Shown piece after piece: positions 47,923 through 55,978 of a stretch of 64,000 bases of DNA. Origin of the DNA: Nonomuraea sp. NBC_00507 (GTDB lineage: Bacteria; Actinomycetota; Actinomycetes; Streptosporangiales; Streptosporangiaceae); assembly GCF_036013525.1 (NCBI RefSeq), contig NZ_CP107853.1, forward strand, positions 6,634,001 through 6,698,000, read 5' to 3'. Each line of letters opens with the position of its first letter. Within the stretch, counting starts at the first letter, position 1. The position numbers and the translations under genes were made by a program. The notes beneath the pieces are model-generated. The model saw only the letters and a list, made by a program, of their open reading frames with translations, was not told where the DNA came from and ran no database searches.

Positions 47923-49080
47923 GTGGATATTCGCGATCTGACTCCGGAGGACCTCGACGACGTCCTCGACATCCGGAAGCGCTCGTTCGGCCCGCTTTCG
48001 GCTGCTGACGCCGAGCGCTGGCGTCGCTCGACGATCCCCTTGCTCGGCGAGGGCCGCTATCTCGGCGCCTTCGACGGCTCCAGGCTCACGGCCGCGGCCC
48101 GGCTGCGGCAGTTCACGCAGTGGTGGCACGGCAGGCCGCAGCCGATGGCCGGGATCGCGGGGGTCACCGTGTCGCCCGAAGATCGCGGGCGCGGCGTCGG
48201 CACGCTGATCATGCGGGCCGTCATCGACCGGGCCGTGGCGCTCGGCGACGCGGTCTCCGTGCTCTACCCCGCCACAACGCCGATCTATCGGGCCCTCGGC
48301 TACGAGCACGCCGGGGCGCAGCACAACGTGCGCCTCCCGGCCGAGGCGCTGCGGCAGATCCGCCCCTCCGGGCAGGTCAAGCTGAGCAGGATGGGGGCCG
48401 GCGACGGCGCCGAGGTCATCTCCGTGCTGCACCGCGTCCACGCCGCCGCCCGCGCCAGCGGTCCGGTCTCCTGGGACGAGCGCACCTGGAACCTGTGGCT
48501 CGAGGACGAGGACGACTTCCTCTACCTCGCCGACGACGGCTTCCTGATCTACCGGTGGAAGGGCGACGACATCCAGGTCGACAACCTCGTCGCCGGATCC
48601 GCGGAGACCGCCAGGACGTTGTGGTCCCTGGTCGGCACCGCCTCCTCGATCGCGCAGCACGTCCTCGCGCCCGTGGCGCCTGACGACCCGGTGCTGTGGC
48701 TGCTGCGGGAGCGGGGCAAGGAGCACGTCAAGCAGGTGCGCTGGATGTTCAGGGTGCTCGACGTGGCCGCCGCGATCGAGCGCAGGGGATATCCGCTGCC
48801 TGTGAGCTGCGAGGCCGTCGTCACCGTGGAGGACCCCGTGCGGGGTGGCGGCACGTGGCGGCTGGAGTTCTCTGGCGGGTCCGGCGCCGCCACGCCGGTG
48901 GGGGAGTCCGGCGCCGGCGCGCCGGGCGCGGTGCTCGGCGCGAACGGCCTGGCCGCCCTGTACTGCGGGGTTCCCACGAGCACGCTGCGGCTGGCCGGGC
49001 TCATGTCCGGCGACGACCGGTACGACGACGCCCTGGACGCCGTCTTCGCCGCCAAGCCGTACATGCTCGACTACTTCTGA
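47923..49080 (+). CDS. GNAT acetyltransferase of the Eis type
   Basis: A 385-residue protein with the three-part Eis plan: an N-terminal GNAT domain (~1-130) with the acetyl-CoA loop GVTVSPEDRGRGVGTLIM, a second GNAT-like domain (~140-280) and a C-terminal sterol-carrier-like domain (~285-385). It ends in MLDYF; in Eis the C-terminal carboxylate of the last Phe takes part in catalysis, and this is kept. Eis enzymes acetylate aminoglycosides, peptides and other amines at several positions. The natural substrate here is unknown. It starts at GTG 47923, 11 bases after the fused permease gene, so the two are probably cotranscribed. Confidence 0.9.
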   Translation: MDIRDLTPEDLDDVLDIRKRSFGPLSAADAERWRRSTIPLLGEGRYLGAFDGSRLTAAARLRQFTQWWHGRPQPMAGIAGVTVSPEDRGRGVGTLIMRAVIDRAVALGDAVSVLYPATTPIYRALGYEHAGAQHNVRLPAEALRQIRPSGQVKLSRMGAGDGAEVISVLHRVHAAARASGPVSWDERTWNLWLEDEDDFLYLADDGFLIYRWKGDDIQVDNLVAGSAETARTLWSLVGTASSIAQHVLAPVAPDDPVLWLLRERGKEHVKQVRWMFRVLDVAAAIERRGYPLPVSCEAVVTVEDPVRGGGTWRLEFSGGSGAATPVGESGAGAPGAVLGANGLAALYCGVPTSTLRLAGLMSGDDRYDDALDAVFAAKPYMLDYF

Positions 49081-49250
49081 CAGGCTGTCCCGGGCGTGGG
49101 GTGTGTCTGTGACGGCATGCCGATGGCGGCTGTCCCGTGTGGGGCTCGCGTCAGAGGCGGTCGGCCGGGCGTTTCACGGTGCGCGGCCACCTCGGCCGGG
49201 GTAGAGTCTGGTGCCGAACAGGTGTTCGGCGGCGCGGGAGGGACAGGCCG

Positions 49251-49781
49251 GTGCGGGTGATGGGCGTCGATCCGGGGCTGACCCGGTGCGGTCTGGGCGC
49301 CGTCGAGGGGCGTCCGGGCGCGCCATTGACGCTGGTGGGCGTCGGAGTGGTCCGCACCGGCGCGGACGAGGAGCTCGGCACGCGGCTCGTCGGCATCGAG
49401 GCGGGGATCGAGCAGTGGCTCGACGACATCCGCCCCGACGCGGTGGCGGTCGAGCGGGTCTTCAGCCAGCACAACGTACGCACCGTCATGGGCACCGCCC
49501 AGGCCGCCGGCATCGCCGTGCTGTGCGCGGCCAGGCGGGGCCTGCCGGTGGCGCTGCACACCCCGTCCGAGGTCAAGGCCGCCATCACCGGCAGTGGCAC
49601 CGCCGACAAGAAGCAGATCGGCGCCATGGTGACCCGCCTGCTGCGGCTGCCCGAGATGCCCAAGCCCGCCGACGCCGCCGACGCGCTCGCGCTGGCCATC
49701 TGCCACGTGTGGCGCGGCGGCGCCCAGTCCCGCCTCGCCGAGGCCCTGGCCCGGGCCACACGAAAGGACGTCAGGCGATGA
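49251..49781 (+). CDS. ruvC: Holliday junction endonuclease RuvC
   Basis: A 176-residue junction resolvase with RNase H-like fold. The catalytic acids are in place: Asp7 in [12 protein letters not shown], the Glu in VAVERVF near residue 67, and the pair in [10 protein letters not shown] near 140-145. GTG 49251 is preceded by GGGAGGGACAGG. RuvC cuts four-way junctions in the RuvABC complex during recombinational repair. The stop codon overlaps the ATG of a small repeat-built ORF, which in turn overlaps ruvA, so translational coupling along ruvC-ORF-ruvA is likely. Confidence 0.97.
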   Translation: MRVMGVDPGLTRCGLGAVEGRPGAPLTLVGVGVVRTGADEELGTRLVGIEAGIEQWLDDIRPDAVAVERVFSQHNVRTVMGTAQAAGIAVLCAARRGLPVALHTPSEVKAAITGSGTADKKQIGAMVTRLLRLPEMPKPADAADALALAICHVWRGGAQSRLAEALARATRKDVRR

Positions 49782-49996
49782 ACGCGTCGGTCACGATGAG
49801 TCATGCGGCGGGTCGCCCGTGGGATCGCGCCGTGCGTGGTCCGCAGGGTCGTGCGGCGGGTCGCCCGCTGGATGGCGTGGTGCGTGGTCCGCTGGGTCGT
49901 GCGGCGGGTCGCCCGCTGGGTCGCGTGGTGGGCCGCCTGCTGGATCGCGCGGCGAGTCGAGTGGCGATCGTGTCAGGTGCGGAGGGTGAGCTGTGA
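49778..49996 (+). CDS. Small repeat-built ORF coupled between ruvC and ruvA
   Basis: A possible 72-residue protein, not recognised. Its ATG overlaps the ruvC stop (ATGA) and its TGA overlaps the ruvA GTG (GTGA), so it bridges the two genes without a gap. Residues 10-57 are three copies of a 16-residue unit: [32 protein letters not shown] and [16 protein letters not shown], coded by a 48-bp tandem DNA repeat; AASR begins a fourth. The product would be very basic and probably unstructured. Either it is a translated coupling segment or an expanded spacer that happens to remain open. RuvC and RuvA genes are usually close to adjacent in actinobacteria. Confidence 0.5.
   Translation: MNASVTMSHAAGRPWDRAVRGPQGRAAGRPLDGVVRGPLGRAAGRPLGRVVGRLLDRAASRVAIVSGAEGEL
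49805..49948. repeat. Three 48-bp tandem units between ruvC and ruvA
   Basis: Units at 49805-49852, 49853-49900 and 49901-49948 each begin GCGGCGGGTCGCCCG; the first two also share CGTGGTCCGC and end in GGGTCGT. A fourth unit starts at 49949 (GCGGCGAGTCGAG) and decays. The period equals 16 codons, so the crossing frame stays open. Confidence 0.9.
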
Positions 49997-50613
49997 TCGC
50001 GTCGGTGGCGGGACGGGTGGCGGCGATCGCGCCGGACGGGGCGGTGATCGAAGTCGGTGGGGTCGGCATGCTCGTCCACTGCACCCCGGGCACGCTCGCC
50101 ACGCTGCGCGTCGGGGAGGCGGCCCGGCTGGCGACGTCGCTGGTGGTGCGCGAGGAGTCGCTCACCCTCTACGGCTTCGCCACCGACGACGAGCGGGCCG
50201 TGTTCGAGCTGCTGCAGACCGCCAGCGGCGTCGGGCCCAAGCTGGCCCTCGCCATGCTCGCCGTGCATACGCCCAACGCGCTGCGGGTGGCTGTGGCCGG
50301 CGCCGACCTCAAGGCGCTCACGCAGGTGCCGGGCATCGGGCAGAAGGGCGCCCAGCGCATCGTGCTGGAGCTCAAGGACAGGCTCGGGACGCCCGAGGAG
50401 GCCGTCAACGCCGCGCTCAACGGAGAGCGGCGGGTGGCGGTGTGGCGGGAGCAGGTCCACTCGGGGCTGGTGGGGCTCGGCTACTCCAGCAAGGACGCCG
50501 ACGAGGCGCTCGCCGCCGTGGAGCCGGACGCCGACGCCGAGCTCGCCGCCGGCCGCCAGCCCCAGGTCGCCGCTCTGTTGAAGGCGGCGCTTCGATCGCT
50601 GAGCGTGCGATGA
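49993..50613 (+). CDS. ruvA: Holliday junction branch migration protein RuvA
   Basis: A 206-residue junction-binding protein. The OB-fold N-terminal domain (1-63) is followed by the two helix-hairpin-helix motifs, ASGVGPKLALAML near residue 76 and VPGIGQKGAQRIVLELK near 112, which bind DNA, and a C-terminal three-helix domain (~155-206) that contacts RuvB (VGLGYSSKDADEALAAV). It starts at GTG 49993, overlapping the stop of the small upstream ORF; GGAGGGTGAGCT gives the ribosome site. RuvA tetramers hold Holliday junctions for RuvB-driven migration. Confidence 0.97.
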   Translation: MIASVAGRVAAIAPDGAVIEVGGVGMLVHCTPGTLATLRVGEAARLATSLVVREESLTLYGFATDDERAVFELLQTASGVGPKLALAMLAVHTPNALRVAVAGADLKALTQVPGIGQKGAQRIVLELKDRLGTPEEAVNAALNGERRVAVWREQVHSGLVGLGYSSKDADEALAAVEPDADAELAAGRQPQVAALLKAALRSLSVR

Positions 50614-50748
50614 TCGCGTTCCGGTCCTGTTCCGGTGGCGCTGTTTTCTCTGTAGGCAAGGCCGCCTCGCCCCGTCGCTGCGCGGTGAGTGCTGAGGGCC
50701 ATACGGTGAGAACTTCGGACCCTGAGGTTGGCGATCCGGTGAGGGGGT

Positions 50749-51789
50749 GTGGTGGGCGTGGGATTTGAGCGTGAGCTCGTGTCGGCCGATGCCGCGGGCG
50801 ACGAGCTGCAGATCGAGGCGGCCCTGCGGCCCAAGCGGCTCGGCGAGTTCATCGGCCAGGGCCGGGTGAGAGAGCAGCTGTCGCTCGTGCTCGAGAGCGC
50901 CCTTCGCCGGCGGCGGCCGCCCGATCACGTGCTGATGAGCGGGTCCCCGGGACTCGGCAAGACCACCCTGGCCATGATCGTCGCGGCCGAGCTGAACGCG
51001 CCGCTCCGCATCACCTCGGGCCCCGCGCTGGAGCGGGCCGGCGACCTCGCCGCCATCCTGTCCACGCTGGCCGAGGGCGAGGTGCTGTTCATCGACGAGA
51101 TCCACAGGATGGCCCGGCCCGCCGAGGAGATGCTCTACCTCGCCATGGAGGACTTCCGGGTCGACATCGTCGTCGGCAAGGGCCCGGGCGCCACCGCCAT
51201 CCCGCTCGACATCGCGCCGTTCACCCTGGTCGGCGCCACCACCCGGGCCGGGCTGCTGCCCGCCCCGCTGCGCGACAGGTTCGGCTTCACCGCCCACATG
51301 GACTTCTACGAGGCGGCCGAGCTGGAGCAGGTGCTCTACCGCTCGGCCAAGCTGCTCCGCCTCGACCTCCCCGCCGAGGGCGCCCACGAGATCGCCAGGC
51401 GCTCGCGCGGCACGCCCCGCATCGCCAACCGCCTGCTGAGACGCGTACGCGACTTCGCCGACGTGCGGGCCGACGGCGTGATCAACCGAGAGATCGCCGC
51501 CGCGGCGCTCAACCTCTACGAGGTGGACGCCGAAGGGCTCGACCGGCTCGACCGGGCGGTGCTGGGCGTGCTGCTGAAGAAATTCGGCGGCGGCCCGGTC
51601 GGCCTGTCCACGCTCGCCGTGGCCGTGGGGGAGGAGCCGGAGACGGTCGAGGTGGTGGCCGAGCCGTTCCTCGTACGCCAAGGTCTGCTGGCCAGGACGC
51701 CGCGCGGCCGGGTGGCGACCGCGGCCGCGTGGGCGCACCTCGGTATGACACCACCACCGGATGCGTTCGGAGCGTCACTTTTCGGCTGA
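50749..51789 (+). CDS. ruvB: Holliday junction branch migration ATPase RuvB
   Basis: A 346-residue AAA+ motor. Visible parts are [15 protein letters not shown], Walker [11 protein letters not shown] near residue 66, Walker [11 protein letters not shown] near 115, sensor 1 [12 protein letters not shown], the arginine finger region LRDRFG, and the C-terminal winged helix (~270-330). Several GTG codons compete for the start (50749, 50752, 50758) within the GAGGGGG region; the protein differs by only three residues. A gap of 135 bases with no recognisable signal separates it from ruvA. A 16-base perfect palindrome lies six bases after the stop. Confidence 0.96.
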   Translation: MVGVGFERELVSADAAGDELQIEAALRPKRLGEFIGQGRVREQLSLVLESALRRRRPPDHVLMSGSPGLGKTTLAMIVAAELNAPLRITSGPALERAGDLAAILSTLAEGEVLFIDEIHRMARPAEEMLYLAMEDFRVDIVVGKGPGATAIPLDIAPFTLVGATTRAGLLPAPLRDRFGFTAHMDFYEAAELEQVLYRSAKLLRLDLPAEGAHEIARRSRGTPRIANRLLRRVRDFADVRADGVINREIAAAALNLYEVDAEGLDRLDRAVLGVLLKKFGGGPVGLSTLAVAVGEEPETVEVVAEPFLVRQGLLARTPRGRVATAAAWAHLGMTPPPDAFGASLFG

Positions 51790-51795
51790 TCACAG

Positions 51796-51811
51796 AACGG
51801 TTGCAACCGTT
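51796..51811. promoter_or_regulatory. Perfect 16-bp palindrome AACGGTTGCAACCGTT
   Basis: The site is fully symmetric around GC, like LacI/GalR-type operators, and lies 7 bases after the ruvB stop and ~190 bases before yajC. A spacerless palindrome is a poor terminator hairpin, so protein binding is more likely. The regulator is unknown. Confidence 0.45.
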
Positions 51812-51836
51812 TCAAATCGGGAACTTCCCCGCGCGC

Positions 51837-51864
51837 CGAAACGCTGCCTCGTTGCCGCGTTTCG
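51837..51864 (+). terminator. 8-bp hairpin between ruvB and yajC
   Basis: CGAAACGC (51837-51844) and GCGTTTCG (51857-51864) pair perfectly around a 12-base loop, 48 bases after ruvB. It may be the ruvB terminator; no U-tract follows and the right arm overlaps a possible promoter. Confidence 0.45.
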
Positions 51865-51881
51865 CAACAAGCGCCTACACT
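51852..51881 (+). promoter_or_regulatory. Possible promoter of the yajC-secDF operon
   Basis: TTGCCG (51852-51857) and TACACT (51876-51881), separated by 18 bases, resemble principal-sigma hexamers. They lie 120 bases before the yajC ATG. The support is sequence similarity only. Confidence 0.35.
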
Positions 51882-52000
51882 CCGTGGCTTGGCTGGCTGT
51901 GTAGGCTGACGGGCTGAGCGGCGCGGCCCGAAGCAACGCACGGAATTTCCGGCGCGAGGCCGGTGTCAACTTTTTGTACGGCAATGAAAGGTCGCCCCTT

Positions 52001-52381
52001 ATGGACATGGGACAACTCGGTAGCATCCTGCCGCTGATTCTTCTGGTGGTGGTGTTCTACTTCCTGCTGATCCGCCCCCAGCGCAAGCGCCAGCAAGAGG
52101 CGATCAAGATGCAAAACTCCCTGGCGCCCGGCACCCGCGTCATGACCACGACCGGTCTGTTCGCGACCGTTGTCTCGGTGGACAATGAGGACGTCGTCCT
52201 CGAGGTCGCGCCCGGCATCGAAACCCGCTGGGTGAAGGCCGCGATCGGCCGCGTCGTCGCCCCCGGAGAGCCTCCGGCGGCAGGGGAGCGGGACGCGGAC
52301 GAGTCCGGGGAGGACACGAACGAGTCCGAGCCCAGCGCGGATCGCAACGACGGTCAGGACACCAACACCAAGCAGTCCTGA
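52001..52381 (+). CDS. yajC: Preprotein translocase subunit YajC
   Basis: A 126-residue protein with one N-terminal membrane helix (LPLILLVVVFYFLLIRPQ, residues ~9-26) running into the conserved IRPQRKRQQE motif, a cytosolic beta domain (LAPGTRVMTTTGLFATVVSVD near 38-58) and an acidic C-terminal tail (~95-126) that is probably disordered. YajC joins SecDF and YidC at the Sec translocon. ATG 52001 follows GAAAGG; ATG 52007 is possible. secD starts 43 bases after its stop and secF directly follows, giving the usual yajC-secD-secF order. Confidence 0.93.
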   Translation: MDMGQLGSILPLILLVVVFYFLLIRPQRKRQQEAIKMQNSLAPGTRVMTTTGLFATVVSVDNEDVVLEVAPGIETRWVKAAIGRVVAPGEPPAAGERDADESGEDTNESEPSADRNDGQDTNTKQS

Positions 52382-52424
52382 CTAAGCTCTGCGACAAACC
52401 TCTATCCGAAAGAACTGACGACCA

Positions 52425-54197
52425 GTGGCCCGACCGACCAGCCGCCACAGCCGACCGGGGCGAACGCTCCTGGTGCTGCTGGCGCTCATCCTCGCCCTGG
52501 GCGGGACGATGTTCCTGCAGAAGGCGTATACGCCCAAGCTTGGACTCGACCTCGCCGGCGGCACGACGGTGACCCTGTCCCCCGTGACGCAGAACGGTGC
52601 CTCTCCTCCTGAGGAGATCATGGACCGCGCGGTCAACATCATCCGCGACCGGGTCAACGGCACCGGCATCTCCGATGCGGAGGTCGCCAAGTCAGGCGAC
52701 AACATCATCATCTCCATCCCGGGCGTCGGACAGAATGAGGCCATCCAGCTGGTCGCCACCACCGCGGAGCTGCGTTTCCGCCAGGTGCTCGCCCTGCAGG
52801 CCACGCAGATTCCGCAGGAGCTGGCCACCAACGCTCCCACGCCGGCCGCCTCGCCCTCGGCTTCCGCGACGGGGTCGGCCAAGCCGTCCCCGTCGGCGGG
52901 CTCGCCGGCGCCCAGCGCCTCTCCGACGGGCAAGGCCCTGTCGTCGGCGCTGACCGCGCCAACCCCGAGCGCGCAGCCGACGGCCACGCAAGCCGGCCAG
53001 AAGCAGGACAAGAAGGGCCAGAACGCCAAGGCCACGCCGACGGCGAGCCCGACCGCCCCGGCCAGCACGCCGCCTGCTGAGGACCCCAACGCCGGGATCA
53101 ACACCGAGGGCATCGACCCCGCGGTGCTCAAGCAGTTCCAGGCGCTCGACTGCGCCGACCCCAAGAAGCGCGGCCAGGGCGTCCAGGACGACCCGAAGAA
53201 GCAGTTCGCCGCCTGCGATGCCAACGGCAGCGCCAAATACGTCCTCGACGTCGCCAGGGTCGTCGGCACCGACATCGACACCGCCTCCGCGGGCATCCGC
53301 CAGGGCACCACCGAGTGGATCGTCCAGCTCGACTTCAAGAGCAAGGGCGCGGGCGAATGGGGCAAGCTCACCACGGAGGCCTACAACGCGCAGGCGCCGC
53401 GTAACCAGGTCGCGGTCGTCCTCGACGGCGTCGTCATCACCGCGCCCAACATCATCAGCCCGATCCCCGGCGGCCGGGCCGAGATCACCGGCGGCTTCAC
53501 CCAGGCCAGCGCCACCACGCTGGCCGACCAGCTGAAGTACGGCGCGCTGCCGCTGAAGTTCAACCGCAGCTCCGTCGACACGGTCTCCTCGACCCTGGGC
53601 CAGGACCAGCTGCGGGGCGGCTTGATCGCGGGCGTCATCGGGCTTGCGCTCGTGGTGCTCTACTGCCTGCTCTACTACCGCGGCCTGGGCATCGTGGCGG
53701 TGCTGAGCCTCGTGGTGGCCACGGTCATCACGTACACGTCGGTGGTCGTGCTGGGCACGAACGCCAACTTCCGGCTGTCGCTCCCGCACATCATCGGCTT
53801 GGTGGTCTCGATCGGCATCACCGCCGACTCCTTCATCGTCTACTTCGAACGCATACGTGACGAGATGAAGGAGGGGCGGCGCACGCTCCGGGCGGCCGTC
53901 GAGGTGGCCTGGGTCCGTGCCCGGCGCACGATCCTGATCGCCGACGCCGTCATGTTCATCGCCGCGATCGTGCTCTACTTCCTGGCGGTGGGCGGTGTGG
54001 CCGGGTTCGCGTTCGCGATGGGCCTTACCACGCTGATCGACGTCGTGGTGGTGTTCCTGTTCACGAAGCCGTTCATCGCCATGCTGGCGAAGGTGAAGTT
54101 CTTCGCCAAGGGGCACCCGCTGTCCGGTCTCGACGCCGAGCGTATGAGCGAAGTCAGCAGCACGACCGGCCGCACGACCACTCCGCAGGAGGCCTGA
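52425..54197 (+). CDS. secD: Protein translocase subunit SecD
   Basis: A 590-residue RND-type export subunit that uses the proton gradient to complete protein release from SecYEG. The first membrane helix (~residues 14-33) is followed by the large extracytoplasmic P1 region and five more helices at the C terminus (~395-560), with LGLDLAGGTTV near 42 and the conserved GIVAVLSLVVATVI / HIIGLVVSIGITADSFIVYFERIRDE segments. Within P1 lies an unusually long Pro/Ala/Ser/Thr/Gln-rich insert (about residues 128-225), which looks disordered; such inserts are known from actinobacterial SecD. GTG 52425 is used. The secF ATG comes one base after its stop. Confidence 0.96.
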   Translation: MARPTSRHSRPGRTLLVLLALILALGGTMFLQKAYTPKLGLDLAGGTTVTLSPVTQNGASPPEEIMDRAVNIIRDRVNGTGISDAEVAKSGDNIIISIPGVGQNEAIQLVATTAELRFRQVLALQATQIPQELATNAPTPAASPSASATGSAKPSPSAGSPAPSASPTGKALSSALTAPTPSAQPTATQAGQKQDKKGQNAKATPTASPTAPASTPPAEDPNAGINTEGIDPAVLKQFQALDCADPKKRGQGVQDDPKKQFAACDANGSAKYVLDVARVVGTDIDTASAGIRQGTTEWIVQLDFKSKGAGEWGKLTTEAYNAQAPRNQVAVVLDGVVITAPNIISPIPGGRAEITGGFTQASATTLADQLKYGALPLKFNRSSVDTVSSTLGQDQLRGGLIAGVIGLALVVLYCLLYYRGLGIVAVLSLVVATVITYTSVVVLGTNANFRLSLPHIIGLVVSIGITADSFIVYFERIRDEMKEGRRTLRAAVEVAWVRARRTILIADAVMFIAAIVLYFLAVGGVAGFAFAMGLTTLIDVVVVFLFTKPFIAMLAKVKFFAKGHPLSGLDAERMSEVSSTTGRTTTPQEA

Positions 54198-54198
54198 G

Positions 54199-55185
54199 AT
54201 GGGACTCGCGCGTCGCCTCTATCGCGGCGAGATCGACGTCGACTTCGTCGGCAAATGGAGGCTGTGGTACAGCCTGTCCGGCTTCCTGCTGCTCGTGTCG
54301 CTGGCCGGTCTGCTGTTCAACGGCCTCAACCTGGGCGTGGAGTTCAAGGGCGGCACGGTCTACTCGTTCAAGGCCCCGACGGCCACCGTCGAGACCATCC
54401 GCGAGTCCATCCGCGAGGAGGGCGTGCACCAGGTGATCGTCCAGTCGGCCGGCGACGGCTGGCGGGTGACCACCGAGAGCCTGTCGGAGGACACCCGGGC
54501 ACAGGTGCAGTCCGAGATCGCCAAGGACTTCAACACGCCGGCCGGCGAGGTCAGCATCCAGGCCATCGGCCCGTCCTGGGGCGGTGAGGTCTCCCAGCAG
54601 GCCTGGATCGGCCTCGGCGTGTTCATGGTGGCGATCATCCTGTATCTGTCGATGGCGTTCGAGCCGAAGATGGCGCTGGCCGCCATCGTCGCGCTCATCC
54701 ACGACCTCGTCATCACGGCCGGCATCTACGCCTGGTCGGGGTTCGAGGTCACGCCGGCGACGCTGCTCGGCTTCCTGACCATCCTCGGTTACTCGCTCTA
54801 CGACGCGGTCGTGGTGTTCGACATGATCAAGGAGGTCACGGCCAAGCTGGGGCACACGTCGAAGATGACGTACTCGATGGCGGCCAACAACGCGCTCAAC
54901 CACACGCTGATCCGGTCGCTCAACACCTCGCTGGTCGCGATCCTGCCGGTGGCGGCGATCTTGTTCATCGGCACCACGCTCCTTGGCGCGGGCACGCTGA
55001 AGGACCTGTCGCTGGCCCTGTTCGTCGGCATGATCGTCGGCACGTACTCCTCGCTCTGCGTGGCCACGCCGCTGCTGGTGACGCTGAAGGAGCGCGAGCC
55101 GAAGTACCAGGCCATCGCCAGGAGGCTCGCCTCCACGGGTGGTGGCAAGAAGGGTTCCAAAAGCGCCGCGGTAGCCAAGGGGTAG
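54199..55185 (+). CDS. secF: Protein translocase subunit SecF
   Basis: A 328-residue partner of SecD with six membrane helices: one near residues 24-44, five in the C-terminal half. Family motifs: [16 protein letters not shown] near 43, [20 protein letters not shown] near 133, and [20 protein letters not shown] near 194, where the Asp in the DxxVVFD stretch belongs to the proton path. The C-terminal tail is Lys/Gly/Ser-rich. It starts one base after secD, so the two are translated together. A 14-bp hairpin follows the gene, ending the operon. Confidence 0.96.
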   Translation: MGLARRLYRGEIDVDFVGKWRLWYSLSGFLLLVSLAGLLFNGLNLGVEFKGGTVYSFKAPTATVETIRESIREEGVHQVIVQSAGDGWRVTTESLSEDTRAQVQSEIAKDFNTPAGEVSIQAIGPSWGGEVSQQAWIGLGVFMVAIILYLSMAFEPKMALAAIVALIHDLVITAGIYAWSGFEVTPATLLGFLTILGYSLYDAVVVFDMIKEVTAKLGHTSKMTYSMAANNALNHTLIRSLNTSLVAILPVAAILFIGTTLLGAGTLKDLSLALFVGMIVGTYSSLCVATPLLVTLKEREPKYQAIARRLASTGGGKKGSKSAAVAKG

Positions 55186-55201
55186 CCCGTACCGCATAGC
55201 C

Positions 55202-55233
55202 GACGCCCTCGCCCGTGACCGGGCGGGGGCGTC
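55202..55233 (+). terminator. Strong hairpin after secF
   Basis: GACGCCCTCGCCCG (55202-55215) pairs with CGGGCGGGGGCGTC (55220-55233) using one G-T wobble and a 4-base loop, 16 bases after the secF stop. It fits the end of the yajC-secD-secF operon. Confidence 0.8.
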
Positions 55234-55354
55234 GCGTTGTGACCGGCCCAGGGCTGGGCGGCGACCGGGAACGGGGCGGGTCCGGTCCGCTTGGGGGCCG
55301 GAATGCATCATCATGGAGCCCGGCACACGGCCGGTGGAGAGAGGCGAGGAAGCC

Positions 55355-55873
55355 ATGAGCGAGCTGAGCACGATGATCTTGGATCGGATCCGGGACATCC
55401 CGGATTACCCGAAGCCGGGAGTCATGTTCAAGGACATCACCCCGCTTCTGGCGGACCCTGTGGCGATGGCCGCCGTGGTGGAGGAGCTGGCCGGGCTGCA
55501 CCAGGTGGACAAGATCGTGGGGATCGAGGCGCGCGGGTTCATCCTGGCCGCGCCGGTGGCGTACCGGGCGGGGGCCGGGTTCGTGCCGGTGCGCAAGAAG
55601 GGGAAACTGCCCGCCGCGACCCTCGAAGAGTCCTACGATCTGGAATACGGCTCCGCCACCATCGAGGTGCACCGTGACGCTTTCGCGCCCGGTGACCGGG
55701 TTCTCATCGTCGACGACGTGCTCGCCACGGGCGGCACGGCGAAGGCGGCCGTGGAATTGGTGGAGAGGGCCGGCGCCGAGGTCGTGGGCATCGCGGTGCT
55801 GATGGAGCTGGCATTTCTCAAGGGCCGGGAGCGTTTGCCGGGAGTGGAGTTGCATTCCCTGGTGATCGTCTGA
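55355..55873 (+). CDS. apt: Adenine phosphoribosyltransferase
   Basis: A 172-residue type I phosphoribosyltransferase that converts adenine and PRPP to AMP. The PRPP-binding motif is [17 protein letters not shown] near residues 118-134; [21 protein letters not shown] at the N terminus and [14 protein letters not shown] near 56 are Apt signatures. ATG 55355 has GAGGCGAGG upstream, and the in-frame ATG at 55313 lacks one. As in other actinobacteria it lies between secF and rel, linking purine salvage to the stringent response. Its stop codon overlaps a terminator hairpin. Confidence 0.96.
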   Translation: MSELSTMILDRIRDIPDYPKPGVMFKDITPLLADPVAMAAVVEELAGLHQVDKIVGIEARGFILAAPVAYRAGAGFVPVRKKGKLPAATLEESYDLEYGSATIEVHRDAFAPGDRVLIVDDVLATGGTAKAAVELVERAGAEVVGIAVLMELAFLKGRERLPGVELHSLVIV

Positions 55874-55898
55874 GCCCGGCCGGCGACAGCCGGGCTTT
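55873..55898 (+). terminator. Hairpin plus short T-run at the apt stop
   Basis: AGCCCGGC (55873-55880) and GCCGGGCT (55889-55896) form an 8-bp stem with an 8-base loop, followed by two further T residues. The stem begins at the last base of the apt stop codon. Confidence 0.75.
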
Positions 55899-55978
55899 GC
55901 CACCTGGATACACTGGGGGATCTGGACTCGAACGTGAGGAGCCAAATCGCGTGAGGAGTCATTGCGGGAGGAGTCTGT

